Assembly: GCF_900290115.1 (NCBI RefSeq)
Contig: NZ_LT985749.1
Coordinates: forward strand, 22,230-86,229
Origin: Alistipes sp. Marseille-P5061
GTDB taxonomy: Bacteria > Bacteroidota > Bacteroidia > Bacteroidales > Rikenellaceae
Direction of reading: 5' to 3'
Length of the DNA stretch: 64,000 nucleotides
In this document: piece after piece, positions 1-9,377 of the stretch
How positions within the stretch are numbered: the stretch's first letter is position 1
Layout: each line of letters begins with the position of its first letter
The notes under the pieces: generated by a model
The model's input: only the letters and a program-made list of their open reading frames with translations
What the model was told of the DNA's origin: nothing
Database searches by the model: none
Translations under genes and position numbers: made by a program

Positions 1-43
1 CGTTCCTCGAACCCGACACCCCTCTATTCGTCCCCAGCGCCAC

Positions 44-60
44 CTGTCTGTAAGAGACAG
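44..60. other. Short inverted motif near the left edge
   Basis: Positions 44-60 read CTGTCT-GTA-AGAGACAG, a near dyad. The last ten bases (TAAGAGACAG) equal the 3' end of the Tn5 mosaic end used in tagmentation libraries. The same ten bases also occur naturally at 62362-62371 in this window, so this may be coincidence rather than adapter carry-over. No convincing gene lies in 1-220. Confidence 0.3.
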
Positions 61-220
61 TCTGCCAACTTCCCCTCGCCTGCACCACCACGCGGCCTGT
101 TTCCGCCCCCCTCAGCCCGCTCCTGCTCTTCCGGAAGGGCCGAAGAGGCCCCCCGCAGGGCCGGGCACCGGCTCCCATCGTCCCAAATACGCACAACCAA
201 CCCATCGCCCGAACACGCAC

Positions 221-253
221 AAAAAAAGAGCGGCATCCGCTGCCGGATGCCGC
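221..253 (-). terminator. Intrinsic terminator of the nuclease/TonB operon
   Basis: Read on the minus strand, a 9-bp perfect stem (GCGGCATCC/GGATGCCGC, 230-253) with a 6-nt loop is followed by TC and seven T residues (221-227 as A on the plus strand). It lies 24 bp past the stop of the last gene of the five-gene operon, which fits a factor-independent terminator. Confidence 0.85.
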
Positions 254-276
254 CCCATGGAACGGATGCGCCGCCT

Positions 277-1524
277 CTACTCGAGGTCGTCGCCCGTATC
301 GTCCGCTACGGGCGGGTCGTAGGACTCGGCCGGCGTATTGGCCTCAATCCACTCCTCGCTGAGCAGGTCCTCGGCCTTGAAGTCGAGGTCCTCGATACGG
401 CTTACCGTAATCTGATACTGGGCATAGTCGCGCGACCCGCCCGAATAGGTGCTCTGCTTCGAATAGATGGCAAAGAGACCCAGCACGTTGCCCACGGCGC
501 CGTCCTTCGGAATCGGCTTCATGGCAAAGCGCGAATAGCCGCTCGTGCGCACCGTATAGACACCCGGGTCGGAGGTATAGGTCGCCTGGGGATTGTAGGA
601 GATGAGCACCGAGGCATAGAGCTTCTCGTTGTTGACGCTGTAGGCCCAGCGGTACCAGGGCTGGAACAGCACGGGACGCACGTCGGTGCAGGTCCACGTC
701 GGATAGCTGTTATCGTAGGTGCCGTTCTTCATGGCCGTCGGAACCTCGCCGTTCTGGTTCTTCACGCCGGCATAGCGGACCGTGATGTCCGAGAAGCGGA
801 CCAGACGGCCCAGATTCTTCAGCGCCGACTCCTCGTCGGTCACCAGCGTCGTGTAGTTGCTGCTGTTCACCTCGAGGATGTCCCCGTCCTCGAGCTTGCA
901 GGGCTCGCCCGGCAGCACGTGGGCGTCAATGTCGGCGGCCAGTTCGAGGTTCGAGTTGGCATAGAACTTATGCTCCTGCACGACGTTGTAGGAGTCCGAC
1001 GGAGCGTCGCCCAGCGAGAGCATCATGCGGTAGTTGCCCAGGTAGAGGTCGCGCAGCAGGACATAGACCCAGGTGCTCTCCTTCGTATCGAGGTTGAGCT
1101 TGTAGGTCGTGTAGAGCGTACCGCTGAGCTTGAGCTCGATGGCGGCCGTACCGTCGTAGATGTAGAGCGACTTGTAGATGTTGCCCTGTTCGTCGCTCGA
1201 AATCACCTTGCCCTTGATGTAGTAGTTGGCAGCCTCGGGCCAGAATGCGGTTCCCGCGCTCTCGAACTCATCTTCGCCCGCGTAGGCCTCGCCCAGCTTG
1301 AGCGCCTTGGTGTCGTCCCAGCTCGTGTTTTGACCCGTACCCGAGAGGGAACCGAAACGATTGACAAACTCCTTCTTGAGGTCGAGAATCGAGATATGGG
1401 TCAGACCCATGCCCGCCACCTCGTCCTCCTGCCACACCTTTATCTTCGGCGTGTCGAAGTCGTTGTAGCAGCCGACGGTCAGCAGAGCGACGGCCGCAGC
1501 CAGAAATATCTTAACGCTTTTCAT
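277..1524 (-). CDS. DUF5689 lipoprotein, last gene of the nuclease operon
   Basis: The product has 415 residues. It begins with a signal peptide and a lipobox ending at Cys19 (LLTVGC), so it should be an outer-membrane or surface lipoprotein. Residues about 40-280 resemble DUF5689, a Bacteroidetes domain of unknown biochemical function often found beside TonB-dependent receptors; the stretch GNIYKSLYIYDGTAAIELK is the recognisable part. The C-terminus is acidic. It starts 17 bp after the receptor gene and is followed by a terminator, so it is the last gene of the transcript. It probably helps bind or present ligand to the adjacent receptor, which is inference from position. The domain call is fairly secure; the function is not known. 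Confidence 0.85.
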   Translation of the reverse strand: MKSVKIFLAAAVALLTVGCYNDFDTPKIKVWQEDEVAGMGLTHISILDLKKEFVNRFGSLSGTGQNTSWDDTKALKLGEAYAGEDEFESAGTAFWPEAANYYIKGKVISSDEQGNIYKSLYIYDGTAAIELKLSGTLYTTYKLNLDTKESTWVYVLLRDLYLGNYRMMLSLGDAPSDSYNVVQEHKFYANSNLELAADIDAHVLPGEPCKLEDGDILEVNSSNYTTLVTDEESALKNLGRLVRFSDITVRYAGVKNQNGEVPTAMKNGTYDNSYPTWTCTDVRPVLFQPWYRWAYSVNNEKLYASVLISYNPQATYTSDPGVYTVRTSGYSRFAMKPIPKDGAVGNVLGLFAIYSKQSTYSGGSRDYAQYQITVSRIEDLDFKAEDLLSEEWIEANTPAESYDPPVADDTGDDLE

Positions 1525-1541
1525 TGATGCTTATTTTCGGA

Positions 1542-4370
1542 TTAGAAACGGAAATATACATTCAGGTAGTAGGTCGTACCGAGCATGTAGAAGTACTTCG
1601 AGTCGAAACGTTTGTACTGCGTACCCTTGTCGGTGCGGACGCGGTTAAGTCGCATCTGCTCGTAACCGCCCGTACGGATGTCCTGGTCGTTGAGCAGGTT
1701 CTTCACCTCGAGGCTGAAGCCGAGCATGTACTGACGGTGGATGTACCAGTTCTTGCCGATGCTGGCGCTCAGCGTGAAGGCCGGGTCGAACTTCTCCTGC
1801 TTCTGCATCGTACGGATGGCCTGCACGGCGGCTACCTGCTCCTCGACCGACGAAGAGGACGAGGAGAGCACGTCGAGGTAGCTGCGGATGACGGTCGACG
1901 TACGGTAGAGCGGGTTCATCGAGAGGTAAACCTTGTCGTAGTAGTTGAAGTTGACCGATGCGAACCAGTTGCGCGGGCCGCGGAAGTCAAGGCCGATGTT
2001 GGCGGCCAGCTGCGGCGAGCTCTCCACATGCATCCCCTCCCAGTGTACGCGGTCGTTCTTGACCACCTCCTCGCTGTTGTCGATGGTCTGCACGAAGTTG
2101 GGGTCCGACGTATAGGTGTAGTCACCCCAGCTCAGGGCGCCCACTACCGAAAGGCCGTTCCAGATGGGAACCGACACACCCAGCTCGACGCCGTAGTAGC
2201 GCTTGTCGATGCCGCTCATGGCGAAGTTGGTGTAGGAGTGGCGCAGGTCGTCGTAGAACGAAATGACCTTCGCCTGGTTGGTCATCTCGGTGTAGTAACC
2301 CGACAGACGAGCCTTGATGTAGGGCAGGTTGAGGTTGTAGGTCAGGTCGAGACCCAGCACGTTCTCGGCCGTCAGACCCGGCGTGGTGGTGTTGCGCGTA
2401 CGCGGCGATACGAACGAGTTGACGAACTTCGGGGCGTTCTGCATGTAGACGATGCTGGCCTCGAGCGAGTGGGCGCCCGAGAACTTGTAGCCGAAGTTGC
2501 CCTTGAGGTTGTAGGTCAGGTAGCCGAGCTTCTTCGAGTCGCCGTACGAGTTGTCGGCGAAGAGGCCCTTGCGCCACAGACCCTCGCGGTACATCGACGA
2601 ATAGCCGACCTCACCGCCGATGTTCATCGAGAAGCCGCCCGTTGCGTAGTTGTAGAAGGCCCAGGCGCTCCCTTCGAGCAGGTGCGCGCGGTAGTTGTAG
2701 TTGAACTTGTCGCCTTCACGCACGATGCGGGCATGGCCGTTCTGGAGGTAGTAGTCCAGGTCGTTCTGGTAGTTGACGGGGTCCTGACCCTGGTCACGCT
2801 CGGCGAACTTGTCGATGTCGTACCAGTAGTCGCCGCCCAGCAGGTCCTTGATTTCGTCGTAGTACCACGTCCGGTTGGCACGCAGGTTGACTCCGCCGAC
2901 GATGCGCATCTTGTTGTTGATTTGGTGGGCGACGTTGGCCGCGAAGTTGTAGTCGAGCTGGTCGGTGTGGCGCTCCTCGATGATGATGTTCGAGCGGCGC
3001 TGGTTCTCACCGGCATACTGGGCCAGCGTCGGGTCGACATACTGGTTGTCGCGGTAGAAGCGGTCGAAGTCGAGCATTCCGGTCCATACCTCGCCGGCGT
3101 GCTTGGCGCGCTGCAGCAGGTCGTAGATGCCCTTGTCGGAGGTTACGCCCGGAACAATCTGGTTGAGGAAGTACGAAGGCAGATAACGGTAGTAGTCACC
3201 GCGCGGGTCGCCCGAGTCCTTCCACGAGAGGGCCGAGTAGCCGTTCTTGCCGAAGCGCAGCGACGTGGCGGCCGACAGGCGCGTCCGCTCCGAGATGTCC
3301 CACGTGTAGGTCAGCATGGCGATGGGCTCGTGCGTGTTGCGGATGCGCGAGTTGCGCAGCTTGCCGTCCTGATAACCGACGTTGGGGTTGTAGTAGTGGT
3401 TGCCGAAGAGGTTGTAGGCCTCCTCGGTCGAAGCCTGCTGCGCACCGCGCTCCGTGGGCGAGGCCATGATGGTCAGACCCAGACGGTGGTTGTCGCCGAA
3501 GCGCTTCTCGACCGAACCGAAGTAGGCATAGGAGTTGTAGTAGACACCGTCCACATAGCCGTTGCCGCCCTGACGCGTGCCGACCGAGAAGCCGTACGAC
3601 CAGCCGTTGTCAAGCTGACCCGAGGCGTAGGAGACCATCACGCGGAAGCGGTAGAGCTGCGTGGCGTTCGAGACGCTCACGCGCAGGCCCTTGCGCATCT
3701 GCGAGGCGCGGGCGTTGATGTTCGTCTGACCGGCGATGCCGCCCAGACCGTAGTCCGTGAAACCGAGACCCGAAATGGTCTCCTGGTTGCGCGTCGCATC
3801 GTTCAGACCGCTCCACAGCGACCAGGGGCCGTAGCCCGTCATGGCGTCGTTGAAGCGGATGCCGTTCAGATAGATGTCCTGATACTGCGAGTCGTAGCCG
3901 CGCACGTTGAAGCGCATCTCGCTGAAGCGGTACGAGGCGATGTTCGTAAAGACATCCTTCGACGCCGAGAGGGCCGACGGAAGCGGCTGCTCGTCGGAGG
4001 AGGAGCTGTCCATGTCGAGCTCGGCAAAAATCTGGTCATCGAAGGCCTCGGGGCTCGTCAGGGGCGATACGACCACCGACTGGAGGTCCTTCACCGTATT
4101 GCCGACGCGCACCACCATGTCGAGCTCCTCGAAGTCGGGCGTAGTGAACGTAATGCGGTGGTTGCCGGCCGGCAGGTTCTCGATTTCGAAGTTACCGTTC
4201 TCATCCGTCGTCACCGTCAGGCCCGTGGACTCTAGGGTAACCTTCACGTTGCTCAGCGCTTCGCGTCCCAGGCGGGAAACCACCTTGCCGCGCACGCCTC
4301 CGTCCTGAGCCCAGGAGACCGTAGCGGTCGTCACGGCGAGCAGAAGAAAGAGTAGAGATTTCAGTTTCAT
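1542..4370 (-). CDS. TonB-dependent receptor with carboxypeptidase-regulatory-like N-domain
   Basis: The product has 942 residues. A signal peptide (cleavage near WAQ22) is followed by a beta-sandwich carboxypeptidase-D regulatory-like domain (about 24-100), a plug domain (about 130-240, containing FNVRGYDSQYQDIYLNG) and a long outer-membrane barrel rich in alternating aromatic residues, ending in FRF. The final aromatic is typical of BAM substrates. This is a SusC-like architecture without a SusD partner. It lies 16 bp downstream of the endonuclease/exonuclease/phosphatase gene and 17 bp upstream of a DUF5689 gene, so co-transcription is very likely. The neighbours suggest nucleic-acid fragments, nucleotides or released phosphate as cargo. 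That is inference; the receptor class itself is clear. Confidence 0.93.
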   Translation of the reverse strand: MKLKSLLFLLLAVTTATVSWAQDGGVRGKVVSRLGREALSNVKVTLESTGLTVTTDENGNFEIENLPAGNHRITFTTPDFEELDMVVRVGNTVKDLQSVVVSPLTSPEAFDDQIFAELDMDSSSSDEQPLPSALSASKDVFTNIASYRFSEMRFNVRGYDSQYQDIYLNGIRFNDAMTGYGPWSLWSGLNDATRNQETISGLGFTDYGLGGIAGQTNINARASQMRKGLRVSVSNATQLYRFRVMVSYASGQLDNGWSYGFSVGTRQGGNGYVDGVYYNSYAYFGSVEKRFGDNHRLGLTIMASPTERGAQQASTEEAYNLFGNHYYNPNVGYQDGKLRNSRIRNTHEPIAMLTYTWDISERTRLSAATSLRFGKNGYSALSWKDSGDPRGDYYRYLPSYFLNQIVPGVTSDKGIYDLLQRAKHAGEVWTGMLDFDRFYRDNQYVDPTLAQYAGENQRRSNIIIEERHTDQLDYNFAANVAHQINNKMRIVGGVNLRANRTWYYDEIKDLLGGDYWYDIDKFAERDQGQDPVNYQNDLDYYLQNGHARIVREGDKFNYNYRAHLLEGSAWAFYNYATGGFSMNIGGEVGYSSMYREGLWRKGLFADNSYGDSKKLGYLTYNLKGNFGYKFSGAHSLEASIVYMQNAPKFVNSFVSPRTRNTTTPGLTAENVLGLDLTYNLNLPYIKARLSGYYTEMTNQAKVISFYDDLRHSYTNFAMSGIDKRYYGVELGVSVPIWNGLSVVGALSWGDYTYTSDPNFVQTIDNSEEVVKNDRVHWEGMHVESSPQLAANIGLDFRGPRNWFASVNFNYYDKVYLSMNPLYRTSTVIRSYLDVLSSSSSSVEEQVAAVQAIRTMQKQEKFDPAFTLSASIGKNWYIHRQYMLGFSLEVKNLLNDQDIRTGGYEQMRLNRVRTDKGTQYKRFDSKYFYMLGTTYYLNVYFRF

Positions 4371-4386
4371 ACAGTTATGTTAAGTG

Positions 4387-5421
4387 TTATTTGGCTATGT
4401 AGATATAGACGGGGAAGTGGTCGCTGAAGCCGCCCTGGAAATCGTTGCCAACGAACGTACGCAGCGGGTAGCCCTTGTACTGGCCCTCCTTCTGGAGCAT
4501 GTAGGGGCGGCGGAAGATGCCGCCGTAGTACTTCGACTTGCCCACGCGCTGGATTTTCAGCGCACCGGTCGAGCCCGTGGCGAGGTTGTCCGAGACGATG
4601 ATGTTGTCGAAGAGGTTCCAGGCATCGCGGTAGGCCAGCGTGCCGTAACCCGCCTTGAGCAGCGCGATGAAGGGGTTGAACATGTCGCCCGCCTTCACGT
4701 CGGAGATTTTGCCCTTGGCGTGCAGACCCTCGATGACGCTGTCGTCCGTCGCGTCGTCGTTCAGGTCACCCATGACGACCACCTTCACCTCGGGACGGAG
4801 CATCTTGACCGAGTCGACAATCGAGCGCACCTGCCGTGCGGCGGCCATGCGCAGCGAGGCCGAGGCCTCCTTGCCGCCCAGACGCGACGGCCAGTGGCTC
4901 ACCAGGAAGAAGAAGGGCTCCGACTCGATGGTTCCCCACATCGTGACGAAGTCACGCGTACGGAAGTCGGGACGGCCCGGCATGTTGAACTTGATGGCCT
5001 GGCTGCCCTCGAGCTTGAAGACGTCGGGGCGGTAGAAGAAGCCCACATCGACACCGCGGGCGTCGGGCGAGTCGTAGTGTACGACCCGGTAGTTGCCGGG
5101 GGCGAGCTTCGGAGTGGCAATCACATCCTCCATCACCGCACGGTTCTCGATTTCCGACACGCCGATGACAATCGGGTAATCCTTGTCCTGAGCGGCGATG
5201 TCGAAGAGCACGCGCTCCAGGTTGCCGATTTTGCGCGTGTACTTGGCCGTGTTCCAGCGCTTCGGCCCGTCGGGCGTGAACTCCTTGTCGAGCACGTCGG
5301 GGTCGGGAATCGTATCGAACAGGTTCTCGAAGTTGTAGAAGACCACTTTATAGGGCTTCTGCGCGAAACCGGCCACGAGCAGCACGGCAAACAGTCCTGT
5401 AAGAAGAATTTTCTTCATCAT
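4387..5421 (-). CDS. Secreted endonuclease/exonuclease/phosphatase family enzyme
   Basis: Starting at the first of two tandem ATG codons (5421) gives 344 residues; an upstream in-frame start would put 35 charged residues before an obvious signal peptide, so it is rejected. A signal peptide (about 1-20, ending GFAQ) precedes a DNase I-like fold. Visible motifs are N30 in YNFENLFD, the metal Glu in GVSEIENR, DARGVDVGFFYR, the GDLND block and the terminal SDHFP with its catalytic His. These are all the expected EEP residues, so it should be an active metal-dependent phosphodiesterase or nuclease outside the cytoplasm. Linked upstream to a second nuclease and downstream to a TonB receptor. Exact substrate (DNA, RNA or phosphoester) is unknown. 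Confidence 0.9.
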   Translation of the reverse strand: MMKKILLTGLFAVLLVAGFAQKPYKVVFYNFENLFDTIPDPDVLDKEFTPDGPKRWNTAKYTRKIGNLERVLFDIAAQDKDYPIVIGVSEIENRAVMEDVIATPKLAPGNYRVVHYDSPDARGVDVGFFYRPDVFKLEGSQAIKFNMPGRPDFRTRDFVTMWGTIESEPFFFLVSHWPSRLGGKEASASLRMAAARQVRSIVDSVKMLRPEVKVVVMGDLNDDATDDSVIEGLHAKGKISDVKAGDMFNPFIALLKAGYGTLAYRDAWNLFDNIIVSDNLATGSTGALKIQRVGKSKYYGGIFRRPYMLQKEGQYKGYPLRTFVGNDFQGGFSDHFPVYIYIAK

Positions 5422-5473
5422 AAAGCTATTGAGTTTGATTCGATTCAGGTTCGTATCTCCTGTATTGGTTGTA

Positions 5474-6748
5474 TCAGTTGCTGATGCCCCAGTCCGACAG
5501 CACGAGTCGCTCCTTGACGGCGGCACCGTCGGCCGAGAGGTTGTGGAAGAACTCGAAGCCGGTGAACTCCTCCACCTCGCACACCGAGTATGCGGCGTCG
5601 CCCAGCGTCATGCCGTCGGCCGATGCGTCGTTGGGATAGATGAAGCCGATGGCGCGCAGCTCGTCGGCCGTACACTCCGAGATGGGCTTGTCGCGGAACT
5701 CCTTGCGGGCCTGGACCATCACCTTCCAGCAGTGCGACGGCACGGCGATGGGGCCGTTGGCGTTGCTGATGCTCTTCGAGCTCTTGAAGCTGGCACCCGT
5801 CACGACGTAGAGCGTGTCGTAGCGGCCCGTTCCGGCCCACGTGCGCTCGCTGTTCTCGAGGTTGCCCCACGAACCGCCGTTGAACGAGCCGTTCTGCGGC
5901 ATCATGTTGGTGGCATAGAAGGTCTGGGCGTTGGTCTCCCAGGTATTGTATCGCGATGCCGAGGAGAGCATGTGACCGCGCTGGTAGCCGCCCTGGCCAT
6001 AGCTGCGGATGATGTACTGCTGGTCCTGCTCCGCGATGGCGGGCTGCGTCACGTTGCGGCTGACCACCCGGTAGTAGGGGCTCGACGAGGTGTATTCGGT
6101 CTGTGTATCGTCGTAGGCCCAGGCGTTGGTGCGCCCCTGGGTGGTACCGCCGACCTCGTAGCTGCGGCCGGTCCAGTAGCTCGCATGCTGCGGATAGGCG
6201 ACCCAGTTCGAGACGTGGCGGTCGAGGTCGTAGCAGATGGAGTAGTTGCGTACGCGCTTGCCGTTCGACAGGGTCGTATAGTAGGTTTTGTAGACATAAT
6301 CGGCCTCCGCACGGTAGAGGGGCTGTTCGCCCCAGGCGCGGTCGTAGTCGGCCGAGACGGAGAACGAGGTCTGCGTCATGGTGAAATCGGCCGTATAGCC
6401 GTCGGAGAAAAGCACGCGGAGCGTCGCCTCACGGTCCGACGCGGCGGTGTTCTTCTTCATGTAGATGTAGATGGGCTTGCCGACGGCAACCGTGGTCTCC
6501 AGAACGGAGGAGGCAAGGTCGAACGAGCACCACTCGGTGTCGCCCTGCGTCAGGATGGTTGCCGTACAGGTCAGATTCCGGTCGCCCTGGGTCTGGATGC
6601 TGTTTGTCGTGGCGTTGCAGTTCACGGTTCCGGCCGCGAGCCAGGCTTTCGAACTGGCGGAGCCCTGCGACTCGTCGCCGCAACCCACGAATATCGTGAG
6701 TATCGACAGCAGGATGACAGACAGAATTACCGGTTTGAATTTCAGCAT
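5474..6748 (-). CDS. DNA/RNA non-specific endonuclease lipoprotein with BACON domain
   Basis: The start at 6748 (424 residues) places the signal peptide and lipobox Cys23 (IFVGC) correctly; an upstream TTG would overlap a strong hairpin. Residues about 35-130 resemble a BACON carbohydrate/protein-binding domain. Residues about 165-420 match the NucA/Serratia nuclease family: YQRGHM (His259 as general base), then NMMPQ (281-285), W294 and N296-E298 of the metal site. The family's usual DRGH motif is QRGH here (Gln256 for Asp). The likely role is a surface-anchored nuclease that cuts DNA and RNA to pieces small enough for import. It lies between a lipoprotein gene and the EEP gene in one operon. 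Confidence 0.9.
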   Translation of the reverse strand: MLKFKPVILSVILLSILTIFVGCGDESQGSASSKAWLAAGTVNCNATTNSIQTQGDRNLTCTATILTQGDTEWCSFDLASSVLETTVAVGKPIYIYMKKNTAASDREATLRVLFSDGYTADFTMTQTSFSVSADYDRAWGEQPLYRAEADYVYKTYYTTLSNGKRVRNYSICYDLDRHVSNWVAYPQHASYWTGRSYEVGGTTQGRTNAWAYDDTQTEYTSSSPYYRVVSRNVTQPAIAEQDQQYIIRSYGQGGYQRGHMLSSASRYNTWETNAQTFYATNMMPQNGSFNGGSWGNLENSERTWAGTGRYDTLYVVTGASFKSSKSISNANGPIAVPSHCWKVMVQARKEFRDKPISECTADELRAIGFIYPNDASADGMTLGDAAYSVCEVEEFTGFEFFHNLSADGAAVKERLVLSDWGISN

Positions 6749-6789
6749 GATAAAAAACCGATGAAATTTCAGAAAAAAGACATGTAAAG

Positions 6790-6837
6790 AAACCAAACTC
6801 TTGGCGGAGTGTTACCCCCGCCAAGAGTGGTTGGTTT
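6790..6837 (-). promoter_or_regulatory. Intercistronic hairpin (attenuator or processing site)
   Basis: Between the stop at 6880 and the nuclease start at 6748 there is an 11-bp perfect stem ACTCTTGGCGG/CCGCCAAGAGT extended by AAACCAA/TTGGTTT across a 2-nt bulge. The T-run downstream is not immediate, so it may weaken rather than stop transcription, or protect the upstream mRNA from 3' decay. Confidence 0.75.
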
Positions 6838-6879
6838 AAAAGTCGGTTTCCTCGACTGCGGATGGAATGCCGGCAGCGG

Positions 6880-9285
6880 TTACTCGTATTCCAGAACAAC
6901 CTTTACAGCCTGTGCATTCTTACCCTTGATGGCATAGATGCGATAGGCAACACCGGCATCGGTACCCGTCAGATTAAAGGTCAAATCCGATGCAAGCTTC
7001 TGAGCATCCTCCGGCCACTCGGAAGCCTCGCCGCCGGCAACAGCGGTGGTAGAGTCCTCCGGATAGATTGCGACCTTAGCCGTAGACGAGGCACCCTTGC
7101 GGTTCGTAATCGTAACCTTAACGAGTTTCTTGCCCGAAACGGCAGGAACGGTCAGATAGCTGCCCTCATGCGATTTTGCATCGAACATCACGTAGTTGCC
7201 ATCGGTGTAGTACTTCAGATAACAGTACTTGAAGGTATAACCACCCGTAGAGAAGGTTTGCTCGGTTGCACTGCTGGACCCGGGAATGTCGTACGACGAG
7301 GTCGTGAAATCAAGCTCGATGGTCTCAGCTCCTGCAGCGGCAGCCTTGGCCTGCGTCAGCTCTACCGTAGCGAGCGTCTCGCTGCCGACCTTGGCAACCA
7401 GCTGGGCCGTGAAGGCGGCATCGGTGGTGTTGTCACCGGCAACCGATACCGTTACCGACGAAGCGTCCTGCGCGGTGATGCTGAACTTGTCGGCATCGGT
7501 ACCCTCGATGGACATATCGACGCTGCCCGTGACGTTCTGAGCGGTGAAGCCCACCTTCTGGGGCTCGGCGCCCGTTGCGGCGAAGGAGAGCGACGTCTTG
7601 TCGAACTTCACGCTCGGCGTGGTGGTGTTGGAGACGAGCTTCGTGGCGGCAATCGTGAAGCGAACGCCGTTGCCGGTCGTGTAGATGAACCAGCCGTAGG
7701 CATCCACCACCTGATTGAGGTAGCTGTCGATGTTGAGGCTTTCGGCCGGAGCGTCAATCGAACCCGAATGCGACGAGTCGAACGAGAGGTTCATGTTGTA
7801 GAAGTCGCCATCCTTGTAGAGCTCACCCGGCAGCTTCACGAAGACAACCTTGTTGGCGTCGATAATCGACTGGATGTTCGAAGCGTTGACCTCGGTGGCC
7901 GAAGGCTCCGTAACGGTCGTCGTACCGGTCTTGGTCACCGTAGCCGAAGCGTCGAACTGCAGTGCCTGGTTGAAGGTCGTAACCTGACCGTCGAGCGTAA
8001 CAACCGAGCCCACCTCGGGAATCTCCGCGTCGTAGCCGCGGAATACGAGGATTGCACCCGTAGCATCCTTGGCAACGAACGAACGCTGCGTAACGGCCAT
8101 CACCGTTGCATTCTCCACCTTGTAGGCACCCTCGCCGCCGGCAAGAATATCTGCAATGGTAGCCGACGAGCTCTGAATCGTGAAGCGGGGGTTCGTCAGA
8201 CCGGCAACATCCTCGGCATTGCGCGGGAAGAGCTGTACCGTTACGGCACCGGCGTTATCACGCTGATAGCAGTTGGCCACGCCGACAATCGGACCGCTGA
8301 GGTTCGAGATAGCGGTGGCGCCGAAGCCCTCGTTACCGGTCTTGTTGGTGCGAACGACAAACGACTCACCCTTGTCGGTTACGAAGTTGGCATTGTACTG
8401 CTGAGCATAGGTAGTCCCTTCGGCATATTCCGAAGCGGTCTGCACGTTGGGCAGCGTCACCAGCTGCGACTCGTACTTGGCGATGTCGGCGGGCGAAGCG
8501 AGCTCGACCGGCGTAATCTCGACACCCTCCTCAAGCACGGTTACCGTAGCGCTGTTCGAAAGGCTGAGCTGGAGCGTACCGTTGTACTTCTGCACCTGCG
8601 CGCCGGCAAGCGAAATCTTCAGCAACTGGCCCGTCTTCCAGGTCGACACGTTGTTGTGGTTAATCATCAGACCCGAGTTCTCGGCATTGTCGACATCCTG
8701 GATGACCGTCAGGTACTTGTTGCCCATGTTGGGCGTCTCGCCCGGGTCGCCCGAGATAACACCGATGATGTCGCCCAGAGCCAGAATCTCGGCCGAAGCG
8801 TCCACCTTGGTCATCGTGGGGTTCATCGCTGCAACCAGCGCACGAACCTCGGCCACGTTGGTCTCACCGGTGGTCGAGCCCGAGCCGTTCTGCATCACGG
8901 TCACCGTGGCGTGCTTGGTGATGGGATAGCCCATCAGCTCGCCCGTAGCCGAGAGGTCGAAGACAGCCGTGCGCGCCTCGGTTGTGGCTCCCAGCTCAAA
9001 GGTAAGTTGCGTCGTACCGCCGTTGCCGCCGTTCACGCTGGGAGTACACCAGGTATCCGAGCCCTCGGTCTTCGAGACCAGGGTCCACTTTCCGGCAGAA
9101 ACAACTTCGACGGCTTCGGTCGTACCGGCGGAAAGGTCATGAGCAACCGTCACGGCCTCTTTTCCGTTGACCGTAATTGAGGGTTCTACGCCAGAGCCCT
9201 CCGAATCATCGCTCGAACATGCGACGAAGGCCGTCACAGCCATCATCGAGAAGAACAATGTCCTCCAAAAATTCAATCGTTTCAT
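6880..9285 (-). CDS. Large DUF5689/OB-fold lipoprotein, first gene of nuclease operon
   Basis: The product has 801 residues with a lipobox at Cys23 (AFVAC). Domains in order: a BACON-like beta-sandwich (about 35-130, ending in VTVMQNG); a DUF5689-like OB segment (about 145-365); an OB-fold region like those of YhcR-type nucleases (about 370-460, ADILAGGEGAYKVENATV); further beta domains, one BACON-like (about 560-665); and a C-terminal jelly-roll-like domain (about 670-801). No nuclease motif is visible. OB-folds commonly bind single-stranded nucleic acid, so a surface nucleic-acid-binding role fits the two nucleases encoded downstream. It is the promoter-proximal gene, and the hairpin after it suggests it is made in excess. 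Domain limits are approximate. Confidence 0.85.
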   Translation of the reverse strand: MKRLNFWRTLFFSMMAVTAFVACSSDDSEGSGVEPSITVNGKEAVTVAHDLSAGTTEAVEVVSAGKWTLVSKTEGSDTWCTPSVNGGNGGTTQLTFELGATTEARTAVFDLSATGELMGYPITKHATVTVMQNGSGSTTGETNVAEVRALVAAMNPTMTKVDASAEILALGDIIGVISGDPGETPNMGNKYLTVIQDVDNAENSGLMINHNNVSTWKTGQLLKISLAGAQVQKYNGTLQLSLSNSATVTVLEEGVEITPVELASPADIAKYESQLVTLPNVQTASEYAEGTTYAQQYNANFVTDKGESFVVRTNKTGNEGFGATAISNLSGPIVGVANCYQRDNAGAVTVQLFPRNAEDVAGLTNPRFTIQSSSATIADILAGGEGAYKVENATVMAVTQRSFVAKDATGAILVFRGYDAEIPEVGSVVTLDGQVTTFNQALQFDASATVTKTGTTTVTEPSATEVNASNIQSIIDANKVVFVKLPGELYKDGDFYNMNLSFDSSHSGSIDAPAESLNIDSYLNQVVDAYGWFIYTTGNGVRFTIAATKLVSNTTTPSVKFDKTSLSFAATGAEPQKVGFTAQNVTGSVDMSIEGTDADKFSITAQDASSVTVSVAGDNTTDAAFTAQLVAKVGSETLATVELTQAKAAAAGAETIELDFTTSSYDIPGSSSATEQTFSTGGYTFKYCYLKYYTDGNYVMFDAKSHEGSYLTVPAVSGKKLVKVTITNRKGASSTAKVAIYPEDSTTAVAGGEASEWPEDAQKLASDLTFNLTGTDAGVAYRIYAIKGKNAQAVKVVLEYE

Positions 9286-9377
9286 AAAAAAGTAAAAAAA
9301 TTAATGAATATGTGAGGTCTTATAATTATTCGTATTTGTCCCATAACGGGTTACATTATGGAGACTATTTCACGCTG

